From positions 1,488,001-1,552,000 of the forward strand of contig NC_016473.1 of NCBI RefSeq assembly GCF_000226095.1: a stretch of 64,000 nt of DNA, given 5' to 3'. Both the position numbers and the translations under genes were made by a program. This document shows positions 32,961-44,679 of this stretch, piece after piece (the stretch's first letter is position 1; each line of letters begins with the position of its first letter). A model generated the notes under the pieces. That model did no database searches, was not told the DNA's origin, and worked only from the letters and a program-made list of their open reading frames with translations. Source of the DNA: Thermothelomyces thermophilus ATCC 42464. Lineage: Eukaryota; Ascomycota; Sordariomycetes; Sordariales; Chaetomiaceae.

Positions 32961-34919
32961 TTACTCCGAAGAAGTCTGTTATTGCGCTGGAGCAGCCAGC
33001 GGGGGCGGCCCCATCTTCAGGCAAGGCCAAGAGAGTAAGGAGTTCCCTTTTGGGATGCCGAGGCGCGCAGAAGCCAGCTGAATCGCTCGCTAGATCGCCC
33101 CAGGAACGGCTACCGACTCAGGAATTTACTAGTATGCCCCCTACAATCCCGTGAGTAGCCAGTGTGTGTGCCTACATTATCTACACGGGACATGCACAGC
33201 TACACTACCTCCCATAACAATGGCCCTGCTGCGCTCTACACCGGGTTTCGCGGCCAAGTCGGGCGGGCAGGAGCGCCATTGAAGATCTTCTCCGCGTGGT
33301 TGGATGCCCCCGTGCCGGCGCTGTGTGACGACGGTTATTTGCGTCAACGCTAACAGGGTGGATCCTGTCTCTTCCCGGTCCCAGGTCGCCGATTCGGGCT
33401 TTAGCCACATGTGGTGCCCGAGCGGTTGGCACCCCAACTTGCCTTTCCTGGTAACTTAGCTGTTTCACCCAAGCAGCCTCCCTTCCTGACAGGTTGCTCT
33501 TGGGGGGAGGGTTTTTTTATTTATTTTTTTTTTTATTTTTTTTGACGCAATCAACGGTTATTAGTCGGAGAAGCGGCATGGAGCGAGCCTAGTGGTCAAC
33601 GGCTACCCGCAGACATTCGTACGCCTGAACCGTCAATTGTCGCTGCTATTTTGCTGGACTCGAAGCCAGTACGAAGCGAGCAAACCCCCCGTGCCGTCCA
33701 CGAAAGAGGTCGTCAAAGGGGGAGAAGCAGCCTTGACAGTACGGTTGGCGAATACAATCCCCGAGTAAAACGGGACGATCATGCAGGCCAGCTGCACGGG
33801 TCGAATGAGAGTTTTGCAGATATTTTGCGCGGGTCTGCTCGGCTTCGTGTGTACTAGTGTACGTACATACAGTGCAGGACATCTCTCCATCAGGCTCGTT
33901 TCAATTCGGAGATGATGTGCTGCTTCCTCCGATCTGGGAAGACCGGGATGTGAGAAAAGTGGCCACAAGTCGACAAGGGCCTGAAGGCGGGGGAATTTGC
34001 GAATTGGATTGGCACTGGGGCCCGGATTATTACCCTTTTGTTGCATCGAGAGCTCAGCTGACCGGATCGTAGATTTAGTTGGGGTTCGCGGACAAAACCT
34101 GAAACCGGGGAAGAGATAGTTATTCTCGGCGGACGCAGAATGAGACCGATGCATGGTCCCTGGCTCCTTCCTATCCGTGAAGCAGTCCCTCCTCGAGAAG
34201 GCAGGACCTTCGTGTTTGTGTGGTTCTAATGAGAAACTAGCAATGACTGTTCCTCCCTTACTTGGAAAGTGCCTTAGGTTGATTGCATGTATGCACCAGT
34301 TAATTGGGCATGAGACATGCATTTCTGTGCAGTACAACCTATAGATCGAAAAAAAAACCCTACAAACATCCGCATCCGCATGTTCACAAATTCGCGAAAA
34401 CTTGCCCGTTTTCCACCTCGGGCGGCGTTCAATGACCGAGAGCGATCGCCCGCCCGTTTCGGAGAATGAAGAAACTCGCCATGACCACTTCTCCCGGCCC
34501 GCTCACGAAGCGCAAGAGTTGCAACGTTTTCTGCAGACGTTGACTGTGTGTCTGCTTTGATCTGGAATAGCGCAACGCAATTCTGACTAGAACATTTAGT
34601 GGGCGTTTTGCCTCAGCTCGCGGTAGCGCAGTGTAGGTCCGCCTAGTCCATGTATCCGTACAGTACACTACATGTAAGTCCCTTGCCCTACGGTACCTAT
34701 ATCTTGTGTATGTATTGCACGGTATGTTCATCAAACATCTGCTTGTTCAACGCTGACAAGAATCGTCGTGCCTTATCCAAACAGAACTTCCTGTATGATG
34801 GACCCACGAGTAGGAGCTCAATGCCGCAGCTGCTGCTCGCCCGCTTTACTTGATCTCTAGGTGCCGCGGATATTATCAACTAACCGCATACGACATACCC
34901 GCGCATAGGTTCTCTGTCG

Positions 34920-35003
34920 TTTTACAAAGTATGTACGTACACCAGTTTCGCAGTACACAGGCAGCGTACTGTATGTATGTACGTACGTCCGTACAGTGTA
35001 CGA
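34920..35003. repeat. GTAC-rich dispersed repeat cluster
   Basis: Two arms of GTATGTACGTAC/GTATGTATGTACGTACGT-type sequence separated by about 35 bp, ending in CCGTACAGTGTACG. No coding function. Confidence 0.6.
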
Positions 35004-36889
35004 AAGGAAGCCAAGCGCCGTTGGGAGTCGACAGACCCCGGAACGTGCATTCAGCGGCCGCGAACCCAAGTGGATGGGTCATTGAAGCCACCCGCAAGGA
35101 TCAGCACGGTCCGGCTCGCTGGGTCCCTCTTTTAAGATCTGGCACGCAGAAAGGAAGCCTTGGACGGGAAACCCGCTCCTAGCAGCTCTGCTGACACGTA
35201 GTTGACCTGGGACGACTTTTTTGCGCTAAAGCCGTCGCAGGAGGACAGACACCCCAGAGCACGTTACTTTTTCGTCTTCTGACGGTAATCAAGCAGGGTG
35301 TCTGTCCAAGTTCGCCTCTCACCGGCACCTCGGCTGGCCCGTTTTGCAAGATGAGGACTCCGCTGCAGACGAAAAAGCCTGAGAGCTGAACACTGTCACC
35401 GACACCGCAAGTCAATGCGAGAACGATAAAAAAAGCAAGCCGGGTGGACCAATTGACCGGATGGACACAGAGACAACTCGACCCGACAGCGTGTTTCGCT
35501 TGTCGTTGCCGTCTTGGTGCCCCTGCTTGGGGGTTGTCAGCCAGCAGCCCTGGCTATAACACTTCACATATAGCTGCTAAGACATGGGTTAGGAGATCAG
35601 CTCGTGGCTAGCACGAGACAGTCGAGATCGTTCTGAAAGTGCCATACAGAAGCGAGGGCGCTCTGCGTGTCATCGTCAGGGTGGTTTTGGTTGCTGCAAT
35701 TGCCGGCGCTAGGTGTACACTGCGAACCATTCCCGCCATGCCCGTGGCTCAAGTATGTAAAGTATGATCCATCTTCGGGCATACGTACACCACTGCTTGG
35801 CACACTCGCACCATGGTGTTTGAGGTCCATATTGTCGACAGCATAGCCAGGTCGCGGCCCCCATCAACCCATGCAACAAAATGGAAAGTTTGGATTCGAT
35901 GAGCGAAGCGGTGATACGCACTTCTCCCCAACAGGAACCGCGCAAAATTTACGGATCGGCAAGGCCGCCTTTTTCCGGGAGGGTTCGACAGTCATTTACT
36001 CATTGTCGACGACGAAAGCACGAAAATACAATACTCGCAAACAAACGGAGACAGCTTACCAGAGGGAACTCTGCAAAGCCCTGGAAAGAATCTTTTGCGT
36101 CGTTGTGCCATTGTCGCTGTCCTTCCGCCCTCGGCCGGGGAGTCCTTTGCGTTTGGACTGCTGATCCGACGGACAGATGTTCAGGTATGTACATATGTAC
36201 ACAGTACTGTACAGTCCATGTTTGGGAGGGAGGCCTGGGTTTGGGGCGGCATCCGTGGGATGTTCGGAATAGACTCCGTACATGGCGTGGGTGCAAAAGT
36301 ACATTTGTTACAGATCGTTACCGTTCGTTACAGGTATTCGACCGGTCATTCACAAGGGGGGGGGGGGAAGGGGGGAGGGTAGCAACATGCTGTCACAGCC
36401 CAGAGGTGCTTGGTCTGGGACTCCCCTGATTGCTGCGGATAGGTCCACAGGTTGAATTCCGCGTTAGCCCAACGCCCTGGGCAGTTGCTAGGTGGTCACC
36501 ACCCTGGAGCGTCGACCCCGGTAGCCGATCGCCTGGGCACGAAGCGCCTTGCACTGACGGATCACACTGGTCTGCAATTGTCCTCTCCACGCCATGCGGT
36601 TTGCTTAGTGTATATGACCCCCAGCCCCCCCGCCACCACCACACCCCACCCCCCCTTCCAACTCCTCGACTCTGTCCAGCCTACCGGTTACGTCTGAAGT
36701 CTTCATCAATCACCCCGTGCTATATTGGAGCTTCCAACATCACCAACCCTTTCATCCCCGTAACCTTCTCTTTACCAACATCATCTCTTCCGTGTGTCGA
36801 GCCTCGCAGACACATCCTCAACCCCGGCTCTCCACTTCACTTCCTAAACGGACAAGAGGTTCTCCTCCAACGAGCGTGCAGCAGCATCC

Positions 36890-37924
36890 ATGTTATCGGA
36901 ACAGTCTCTCAACAAGCGGAACTGGGAGGGGAAGGAGGATCTCCTCCTTCTGGAACTACACGCCGCATATGGGCCGAACTGGACTCGCATCGCAGGGGGG
37001 ATGGGCATCCGGTCGGCGAAACAGTGCCGGGAGCGGTACACACAACACCTCAAGCCTGGTCTTAACCGTACGCCCATCTCGGACGAAGAGGGTCGGCAGA
37101 TCATGAAGATGGTCAGCGAGTGCGGGCAAAGGTGGGCACAGATCGCCAGGAACCTGGGCACCAACCGCAGCGACAACCAGATCAAGAACTGGTGGAACGG
37201 GGCCAAGCGCAAGGAGACGTCCAAGAGACAGGAGGCGAGCCAAGAACAGCAACACGCCCACCAGCAGCAGCACCACCACCATCAGCAGCCGCAGCCGCAG
37301 CCGCAGCCGCAGCATCAACAGCATCAACAACAGCAGCAGTTTCATCAGCAGCAACAATATCAGTATCCTCAGGACCTCTCGCCGTCGACGGGGGTTGCCG
37401 CGCTTTCCGAGCGACGGGGGATCTTGCCTCCGGTGCCGCTCGAGCTCCCTTTGGACGCTGCCCGCGCTCGCTCCTCCCCGGCTCGCTCCTACGACTCCGA
37501 GAGGCCGCCGTCCCTCGTATCAGACAGCGGCTCGTCCTGGAGCATCTCGCAGCCGGCGTCCGCCTCGTGCTCGCCCACAAGCTTGTCGCTCCCCCCTCTG
37601 CAATATGCGCCGCCCACCCCGCCGACAGCAAACAACTGCCTCCCGCCCCCTTCCGCCCTCGGCCACGGCTTCGGGCCCGGCCCGGTCCGCCGCTCATCCG
37701 ACGCCATGCAGCCGGCCGCCAGCAGCTACTCGCCCCGGAGCCGCTACGCCACCACGGCGCCGACCACGCCCGTCGGCCGGGCCCCGAGTTTCTCTTCCCG
37801 CTGGGAACCGTATCCGACCAAGGGGCGGAGGCCAAGCACCGGCTACTCCTCTCAGGGGCACCACGGGTATGAGAGCGAGAGCGGGAAGGCGGACAAAGGA
37901 TCCCTCTCGTTTCTCCTCAACTGA
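36890..37924 (+). CDS. Myb-like (two SANT repeats) DNA-binding protein
   Basis: Single exon, 344 aa. Two Myb repeats lie at the very N-terminus. The first is at about 11-56 (NWEGKEDLLLLELHAAYGPN, then WTRIAGGMGIRSAKQCRERY). The second is at about 60-107 (ISDEEGRQIMKMVSECGQRW, then IARNLGTNRSDNQIKNWWNG). The CRERY-x-Q-x-LKP linker and the K-x-WWNG ending are typical of fungal R2R3 Myb regulators such as Aspergillus FlbD and Neurospora RCA-1. A specific orthology call is not safe from this alone. The rest is low-complexity: a Gln/His/Pro tract (about 120-165) and Ser/Pro-rich sequence, suggesting a disordered activation region. It should act in the nucleus as a sequence-specific transcription factor. 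The gene stands alone between two long gene-free stretches, which fits a developmental regulator with large flanking control regions (inference). A T18 run follows in the 3' flank. Confidence 0.88.
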   Translation: MLSEQSLNKRNWEGKEDLLLLELHAAYGPNWTRIAGGMGIRSAKQCRERYTQHLKPGLNRTPISDEEGRQIMKMVSECGQRWAQIARNLGTNRSDNQIKNWWNGAKRKETSKRQEASQEQQHAHQQQHHHHQQPQPQPQPQHQQHQQQQQFHQQQQYQYPQDLSPSTGVAALSERRGILPPVPLELPLDAARARSSPARSYDSERPPSLVSDSGSSWSISQPASASCSPTSLSLPPLQYAPPTPPTANNCLPPPSALGHGFGPGPVRRSSDAMQPAASSYSPRSRYATTAPTTPVGRAPSFSSRWEPYPTKGRRPSTGYSSQGHHGYESESGKADKGSLSFLLN

Positions 37925-38016
37925 AGTGGCTGCTGTCTCGATCGTCCTTCCCTTTTCACCCTCCCTCTCTCTCCCGGAACCCCGAGACAGTGTACACGGT
38001 TTCACGCAATTTGGCG

Positions 38017-38034
38017 TTTTTTTTTTTTTTTTTT
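38017..38034 (+). repeat. Poly(T) tract, 18 nt
   Basis: Located about 90 bp after the Myb stop codon, probably in the 3' UTR. Confidence 0.9.
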
Positions 38035-38668
38035 GGCGGACTCAAAACGAATACCTCGCTACGGCGGGCACAACACAAAGGCATTTTATCGGGTCGGTTT
38101 ACTGCTCAGTTTCAAGATACCCAGTTTCTGCTTTTCTTTGCTTTTCTCGCTTTTCTCTCTCTTTTCGGGTACCTCCCCTGATGGAGCCTCCCACCCTTTC
38201 CCTGCTGTGCTCATCACACAAGCCCTCGACAGTCTCTACAGTAATGCTTCCCTTCGTTGTATATATATATATGTATAATATTACCTTGTTGGGAGGGGGG
38301 TTGTGGATGGCTGGCCGACCAATGAATGTTCGAGTCGGGAGTGTTACGGCAAAGAGGATTGATTACGATTTGGTATGGCTCTGTAATTACTATATACTAA
38401 GTAATAACCGGGGACCTAGCACCTGCCCAGTACTAGTAGGAATAATAGTGTAGCGAGCTGTTGCCGCGCATCGTCAGGCTCCGAGGAGAAAATGGTGTTC
38501 CCCATGCGTGGAAGTGACTTTGTGGGATGTGCCTGCCCATCTTGGGTTGAGTAAATTCTTCCGTTCTGCCCTTGTAAAAGGGGTCGGCCAAAAAGCCAGC
38601 GATCAAAGTTTTATTACGGCGTGACGTGCTTGGAAGAAGTGTTTGAAAGCATGAATCAAACTCACGTC

Positions 38669-38692
38669 AAAAAAAAAAAAAAAAAAAAAAAA
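38669..38692 (+). repeat. Poly(A) tract, 24 nt
   Basis: Homopolymer in intergenic DNA; no retroelement-like upstream sequence recognised. Confidence 0.9.
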
Positions 38693-40659
38693 GGAAAAGT
38701 TCTACCCAGTTCCTACATACAAAAGCAGGACACGGCACCCCGAATCGACACGATCAGAGTCCTGGAGAGGAGGATCGCTATTACCTGCAAAGCGTTGAAG
38801 TGCTCCTGTCGTCCTTCCCGCCACATATAGTAGGCACGACCATGCCCCGTAACACCGCGTCGGAGCCGAATTGGCGGATCGGGTAACGCCTGCGTTCGGG
38901 TTCAGCGAGCGCTCAAAACTGAGATGCAATCAAGCCTGCTGCGGAGTGGACAAATCAAACAAGAATGGCCGACACTGTACATACTTCAGATGCAAGTTTT
39001 ACGTCGTTGATTCCTCCGCTTTCGTCAGAAATTCCCTTCTTCCCTCTCTGCAGGCGGCAAGACGGCAAAATCCCGTCCCACGCTCCCGGGCGTGCCGGCC
39101 AGCTGGGGCGAGCTGAATAACGGTCACGATGAACAAGACCGCCCACAGTCCGCAGCGCCGATGCAGCGGTGTTCCCGGCAGAAACCCAGCGGGCACAGGC
39201 CCACCAGTCATGCCCACCATGCCGTCATCGCCCCCTGCCTCCAGTATCCCGGAACAGCAGCGATCCGTCCCAAGACACGCCGCACTATCCGCGTTACACT
39301 AGTGTACGAGTACAGAGCTCCCAAGGCGGGCGCGGTAATTTACACCAGCGCAGGGTCGAAACCGTTCCAGGCATCCCCGCGGAAGCAACGCGGGGTGGCA
39401 ACGACTTTACCAATGCAACCTCGGGAACTACCAGGTCGGCGACCTCGCAAACACACGGCATCCTACATTTTATTATACCGTCTGTGCGGCCCAAGCTCGA
39501 CGTCGATCCCACGATTGCGACAGAAGACAGGTTTGTTGGTTTTTTGTTAACCCGGCAGAGCAAAAGTTGCGAGACGGTCTGTGGGGTCGCATCATTTACG
39601 CTTCTACTCCGTAGTTAACCAGATGAGTTTTTCAGGGCAAGGGAATTGAATACGGAATTAGTGTACGGAAGTAACCTAAACAAATCGCACCGAGAACTCC
39701 ACACAACAACGCCCTTGGCTAGGAGGACTGAAACATTTGCTCTTAATTTCCCCGAGCGTTTGGCACCTGAGAAGAGGAAGCCACCTTTGCGCCTCGGAGC
39801 CCGTTCCCATGCCTCTCACTCTACAGGCCCCGCACCGTTGCGTTGGGGAATAATCGAGGCAAATGGTTATTCGGGTCTCCAGGATGACGACGGAGACCGT
39901 TTCCCGCGGTGAGGCAAAACCCAGAGTACCCACGGAGCGGAGGATTGCACCATGACGAAATAGGAGCGCCGTTACTCCGTAGAGAACTACTGTAAAAGGG
40001 CTGGCGCCAATCTGCGGTCAATGAAGAGGGATCTGCACGAGGTCTGCACGAGGATTCCACACTCGTGGACCCAGTTGACAGAGATCCGATCCGGATAACG
40101 TACACTACATACATCGAGGGTACCCAGGAGATTTCTACAGTATTTAGCCGGATTGAGGAGCCAACCACACAGCTGGATGCCCTGCTACATCAGTCTCCGT
40201 ATGCAGTAAGTAGTTAGTGTAGGTACGGAGTACTAATATGTAGTGTAGGGTCCTGTTTTTTCAGGGCGAAAATGAGACTCCTGCTTGCTTACCCAGAGTT
40301 GTCCCGACCCCGGCGAGTTTTACATTACACTAAGCGGGAACATCGGGTTCAGCAGCGCCTCTCACGGTCGACCACAATCTCGTTCACTCCACGGTGCTGT
40401 GGATCCCGCCGATCAGCCCTGCGACGTCACGAGAAAGGTCCGAGCTACCAGGCTGTTTTCGTCGCGCGCCTTTTGAGACAAGAACATACTAGTAGGAGCT
40501 GTAAGATGGCTGGTAGTAGGCCATGTTCTGCCCTGCCCTAGACAGCAGCAGCCGGAAGCATTTTCCTCTGCGCGACCTGTTGTTGGTCGGATTACGATAA
40601 GGGGGAGTGCTGAATGTTGAGCTGCGCCGGACAAGGGGGCCCGTCTCCACCCTACCAAT

Positions 40660-40745
40660 GTGTAGTGTACATAGTGTAGTACGGAGTATGTATGTATGGA
40701 TGTATGTATGGAGTTACTGTACACAGTAAGTAGACTAGTGTACGT
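40660..40745. repeat. GTAC-rich dispersed repeat cluster
   Basis: Contains GTAGTGTACATAGTGTAG, ACGGAGTA, GTATGTATGGATGTATGTATGG-type tandem units and ends with CTAGTGTACG. It resembles the clusters at 31.8, 32.6 and 42.6 kb. Confidence 0.6.
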
Positions 40746-41117
40746 TCTTTCAGCAGGGACATCCCCGTCGCCATGTGCCGCGGGCGCCAACGGTGCCCCC
40801 GTCTCTCCACCTTACTGATGCCGTTTTCATCGATAGCGCGCCGATAGCGCCCCGGCCCGGAGCCAGGACAGCAACGCGCGCGGATGACCGTTGGGCCGAT
40901 TGACCCCTGCCCGCTCCCATACCGACCCACCACACCCATCCCCATCATCCCCATTTCTTCTTGCCCGATTCTGTTCTCTCAGCGAGGCCAACAAATTTCG
41001 GCCCCTCGATTTCAGCATCCATTTACGTATAACTAGCAGAGTGAGCCGCCCGCATAAAGCACTCGGAAGCGGTACATAGCAGGTTTGCATGGTCTCGGAA
41101 GGTCGCATTGGGGCATT

Positions 41118-41142
41118 TTGTGCTGTGCTGTGCTGTGCTGTG
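41118..41142 (+). repeat. (TGTGC)n pentanucleotide repeat
   Basis: Four to five tandem TGTGC units. Confidence 0.85.
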
Positions 41143-42554
41143 ATGATGCCTTGAGAATAAAAATGCCCCAACATCGCCGCATCACAGCTGATTGGAAACT
41201 CGGGATTGTCCAGCATTCATCTTCTTCGGGGGGGTTCGGCAGCTGACAGAACAGGAAAAGCTCGCCAGCGGATGAAGAAAACAAAAGTTTGGTTCGCTGC
41301 GACCCACCAATCAGAGCATGCAGCCATTGCACATACGTAGGGGGCGCTAGCGTACGAGGGAACGGGGCGCTGAAAACCAAACCCTGACCCGGCGATCTGG
41401 GCCACAAAACGGCTTTCTTCGCGTATCGGGCCTACCAGCGAACGTGCAGGGTCACCCAGAGGCATATCACCCATCCCCACCTGAAACGGGCGGACGATTG
41501 GGGTGGGCGGGTTCGTCATATGTTTGCTCTTTGGGCGATCGGCAAGTAGTTTGGTTAACTCGATTACAAAACAACGCAATATACTCCGTAGTTCATGTAG
41601 TGCGTATGTAAAGTACAACACACGCACGCAGCATACTACCACCATCTCCTTTATAAAGTCAACCAACCGTCAAGTGTGCGCGGATATTAGTTATCGGGCG
41701 TGTTTGGAGTGATGCTTGATCCGCTCGGATCTGACAATCCTCATTTAGCCAACTATCTAATGCTCAGTGACTCGCTCGTTAAAAAAAAAGAAAAAAGAAA
41801 AAAAAATACCATAAACTTAGTAAAGAGAGGCAAGATACTGCATGCAACTACGGTACATACCTCCATACCTCTTTGCTGAGATATATATACCTACCTGCCT
41901 ATTCTGGCGCTACGTCGAACTCGCTCTCTGTGGCTTTCCGCTTCAAAACTGCTAGTTTTGGTCGATAGCAACAGGGAAAGCACGACTCCGCACCACCGCC
42001 GTAAGTTCAATTTGGTCACATGCCGCACGGATAGGTACTAGGTAGTAGTGTAGGTATATATTGTATGTACATACATGTAGTGGAGTGGTATCGCACTTTC
42101 TAATGTAATGCAAACCAAGGCATGCCGTGTTATTTTTTGGCTTGAACCTTTGCCCCCTTCCCCCGCCCTCTCCCCCGGTGACTGTGACCATTTCATCTAC
42201 ATACAACACTACTCCGCAAGCGTGATAATGGTACCTAGTGTAAGCAGCGCTGTCCCCCGCCCTCCTCGCCATGTTCCGACTCGCGACGGCGCGTACTGTG
42301 CGGTGTGTGTGCTGAACCCTTGAAGGGTACGGACTAGTCCGTTCGGAGTAATCCAATTGACCTAACTGCACAAAACGCCAAGGCAGACAGGTACTGTATG
42401 TACGGACGTACAGTACAAACATAGACAATCGTGATGGGAGACGCCATGACAGAAGAGATGCATGATGCATGTCTCAGGTCGGTTAGAGGTCGCGAGGGTC
42501 TTAAGGGCAGGGTCTCGCTACACTATGCCGTCGTTCATCGGTTTCCCTTGCCAG

Positions 42555-42625
42555 TGCGAAGTAGTACACTATGTATATATACTGTGCTACGGAGTATGTA
42601 ATATATGTACTATGTACATAGAAAG
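42555..42625. repeat. GTAC/TATA-rich dispersed repeat cluster
   Basis: Contains GTAGTACACTATGTATATA, CTACGGAGTATG and ATGTACTATGTACATAG, resembling the other GTAC clusters. Confidence 0.6.
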
Positions 42626-42947
42626 TCGACAGAAGATGCCTGCCAAGTTGCCCTACTTGGCGCGCGGTCTGCGGGATGCGATCAGCGCGCCGATGGCCTG
42701 TTTTTGGGAATCCTAATCCCCGAACTAACTAACCCTTACGCAGTCACTAGTAGTTGTGAGCAGTGTAACGTTATATACTCTGATGCGCGCGAGAGAGAGA
42801 GAGACTGGCAGATAGACCTTTCGGACTGGGAGGAGGCGCATTGCTTACACCGTATTCTGTGTCCTTGACCAACTAGCGGCGGAGCAAGTAAAAACTTAAA
42901 TAAACTGTTCGGCAGTCCAACTCACCGAGCGTCGGTTGTTTTTTTGT

Positions 42948-42973
42948 CGTAGGTATGTACATACATACCTACG
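42948..42973. repeat. Short inverted repeat (12-bp arms, 2-nt loop)
   Basis: CGTAGGTATGTA at 42948-42959 pairs exactly with TACATACCTACG at 42962-42973. This is a near-perfect palindrome, preceded by a T-run. It may be a hairpin or an arm of the dispersed GTAC repeat family. Confidence 0.75.
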
Positions 42974-43800
42974 ATGACGCTTGTCCAAGCGCGCGGGCGC
43001 CGCTGGTCCTTGCCTTCGCCTTGTCTCTGCCCGTCTTTACTCGACAAGCAGGTTGCCCGTCACTCTTGACGTCAGCCCGGGTACTGTCATGCACCTCCTC
43101 CGTGGTCCCGTCACAAAACAGAACACCAGCTCTGTAACCTCCTCTCGTCCTCACACAGATGTTTCGGGTTCGCCATGTCTGATGTATATGTCCCGGAGCG
43201 TATGTACTGTACATTACCTTGTGTATATGGATTCACAGACAGCACGTGGTAAATCATACGATATACGCAGTATAGACAGGTGACCGGGCTGTCAAAACAC
43301 TGCACCCTCTCGTCTCGACCGGATAGTCCTCTTGGTTTGGGAAGGGCAAGGGGAGGGAGCGGGGTTAGATGGGATAAGGGAGGGGGTAAGGGAATCAGTT
43401 ACCCTCGATGGTGCGACGTGGAGGCAGGAATGCTACCGTCCAGCTGTGCTTGATCGGTGGTGCTTGAATTCGTGTCTCGAGTCCTGCCTTCGATAATGCC
43501 CCTCTTCAATACGTGATCCAAGGCGGAGATGGAGAGAGGGGGCTCGCTAGGCATTATCGCCAGTTGCTCTTGAGCGGCGTTTGGAGTAAGCACCAGCATC
43601 TATGATCCATGAGTGAGCAGCGTAGTCTTTAGCAAACACCATCCCGGCTTCGGGTAACACACCGTATTAATGTCGAGACGAACCCTCTTTGTGGCCAAAA
43701 GGCCAAGTGGTGTCTCGAACTGCTTGTATGCGGTTAGGCTTTTTTTGAGTCTCTCTTCCCCCTCCACGGTTCAACGCCAACTCCCATCTTCCCTCTTCTT

Positions 43801-43829
43801 GAGGAGGAGGAGGAGGAGGAGAAGGAGAA
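43801..43829 (+). repeat. (GGA)n trinucleotide repeat
   Basis: Purine-rich GAG/GGA run about 850 bp downstream of the OGT stop codon. No coding frame supported. Confidence 0.85.
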
Positions 43830-44679
43830 AGAAGACAACGGAAAAAGGCGCCGAAACAGAGAGAGAGGCGAGCATCGATAACAAAACCAGGTAGGTATCT
43901 ATCCCAGTGCCGTGCCGCGCCATGCCGTTCCCATTCATCCATATCATCCATCCCCCCCCTTTGCTCGCTGACCAAGACCAGACCCCTCTGTCGTCCTCCT
44001 AGCCAGTAGAAGTTGTATATGTACATCTTCATCAAAGGCAACCGAGCCAAAAGAGACAAAAGAAGAGAAGAAGCACCGTGCCCATCAATGCCGTGTCATC
44101 AATGCATGTACCGCTCAAGCGTAAAACCTTTTCCCAAGCAAATAGGAAGCAGACCATATACCCTCTCCTGTGCGCAAGGTGTCCCATTTTCCTGCCCTCA
44201 AGACAACACCAACAACGCCATGCAAACGCAGCCCTACTGGACTCAGAATGAGCAGAGCCGAGAACCATAGTGATCTAAGAAGGTGCAAGAAGTAATGTCC
44301 CAGACAATAGCTCTCGCTTGACCGGGCTTCCCACCCCATGACCCCTCGAGGAGTAAACCAGATCTTCCTCGTGAAAAAAAAGGAACCCCAAGACAAAGAG
44401 GAGAGATAAACAACAACCGAAATCAACGCTACCATAGCCAGCAAACAAACCAAGGTCTAAAAATGTAGCCTCCAGTTTGTCCGGCCGTGGGGACACGCCG
44501 GCCCTCTCCCCATGAGACACAGTACCCGAGAAAAAGAAAAGTTAATAAAACATGACACATGAACACCATTCTCATCCACACACACACTCCTCCTCTCTGG
44601 TCTCATGAATGGGCACTGAAAGCTAAAGCCAATGAAGCCAAAGCAGATTGCATGCACCATACACCTTGACCAGCCCTCG

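Larger units (their letters stand above)
27356..36889. other. 9.5 kb region without a supported gene
   Basis: Neither strand has an ORF with recognisable domains or multi-exon continuity; the longest (27840-28505, 33633-34337 minus) look random. It is rich in simple sequence: C19 at 29654-29672, a CAT/CGT trinucleotide run at 30506-30543, and many G/C and A/T runs. Clustered GTAC-type repeats lie at 31810-31880, 32600-32960, 34920-35003 and 36182-36212. The last roughly 450 bp probably hold the promoter and leader of the Myb gene. Confidence 0.6.
37925..44679. other. 6.8 kb region without a supported gene
   Basis: Holds the 3' ends of the Myb gene and of OGT (convergent). Includes T18 (38017-38034), A24 (38669-38692), a (TGTGC)n run (41118-41142), a GGA run (43801-43829) and dispersed GTAC-rich repeats at 40195-40250, 40660-40745, 42030-42085, 42555-42625 and 42948-42973. 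ORFs of up to 172 codons show no recognisable protein. Confidence 0.6.

Noticed and set aside
33405-33460. tRNA-like box A/B spacing near GCCCGAGCGGTTGG
   Set aside because: I could not fold a cloverleaf with an acceptor stem; the similarity is limited to a few bases.
33633-34337. 234-codon minus-strand ORF
   Set aside because: Random-looking protein rich in His, Cys and Ser, crossing GTAC-type repeat sequence; no domain.
36430-37065. 211-codon frame overlapping the Myb start
   Set aside because: Starts at TTG without an internal Met and overlaps the real coding frame; a composition shadow.
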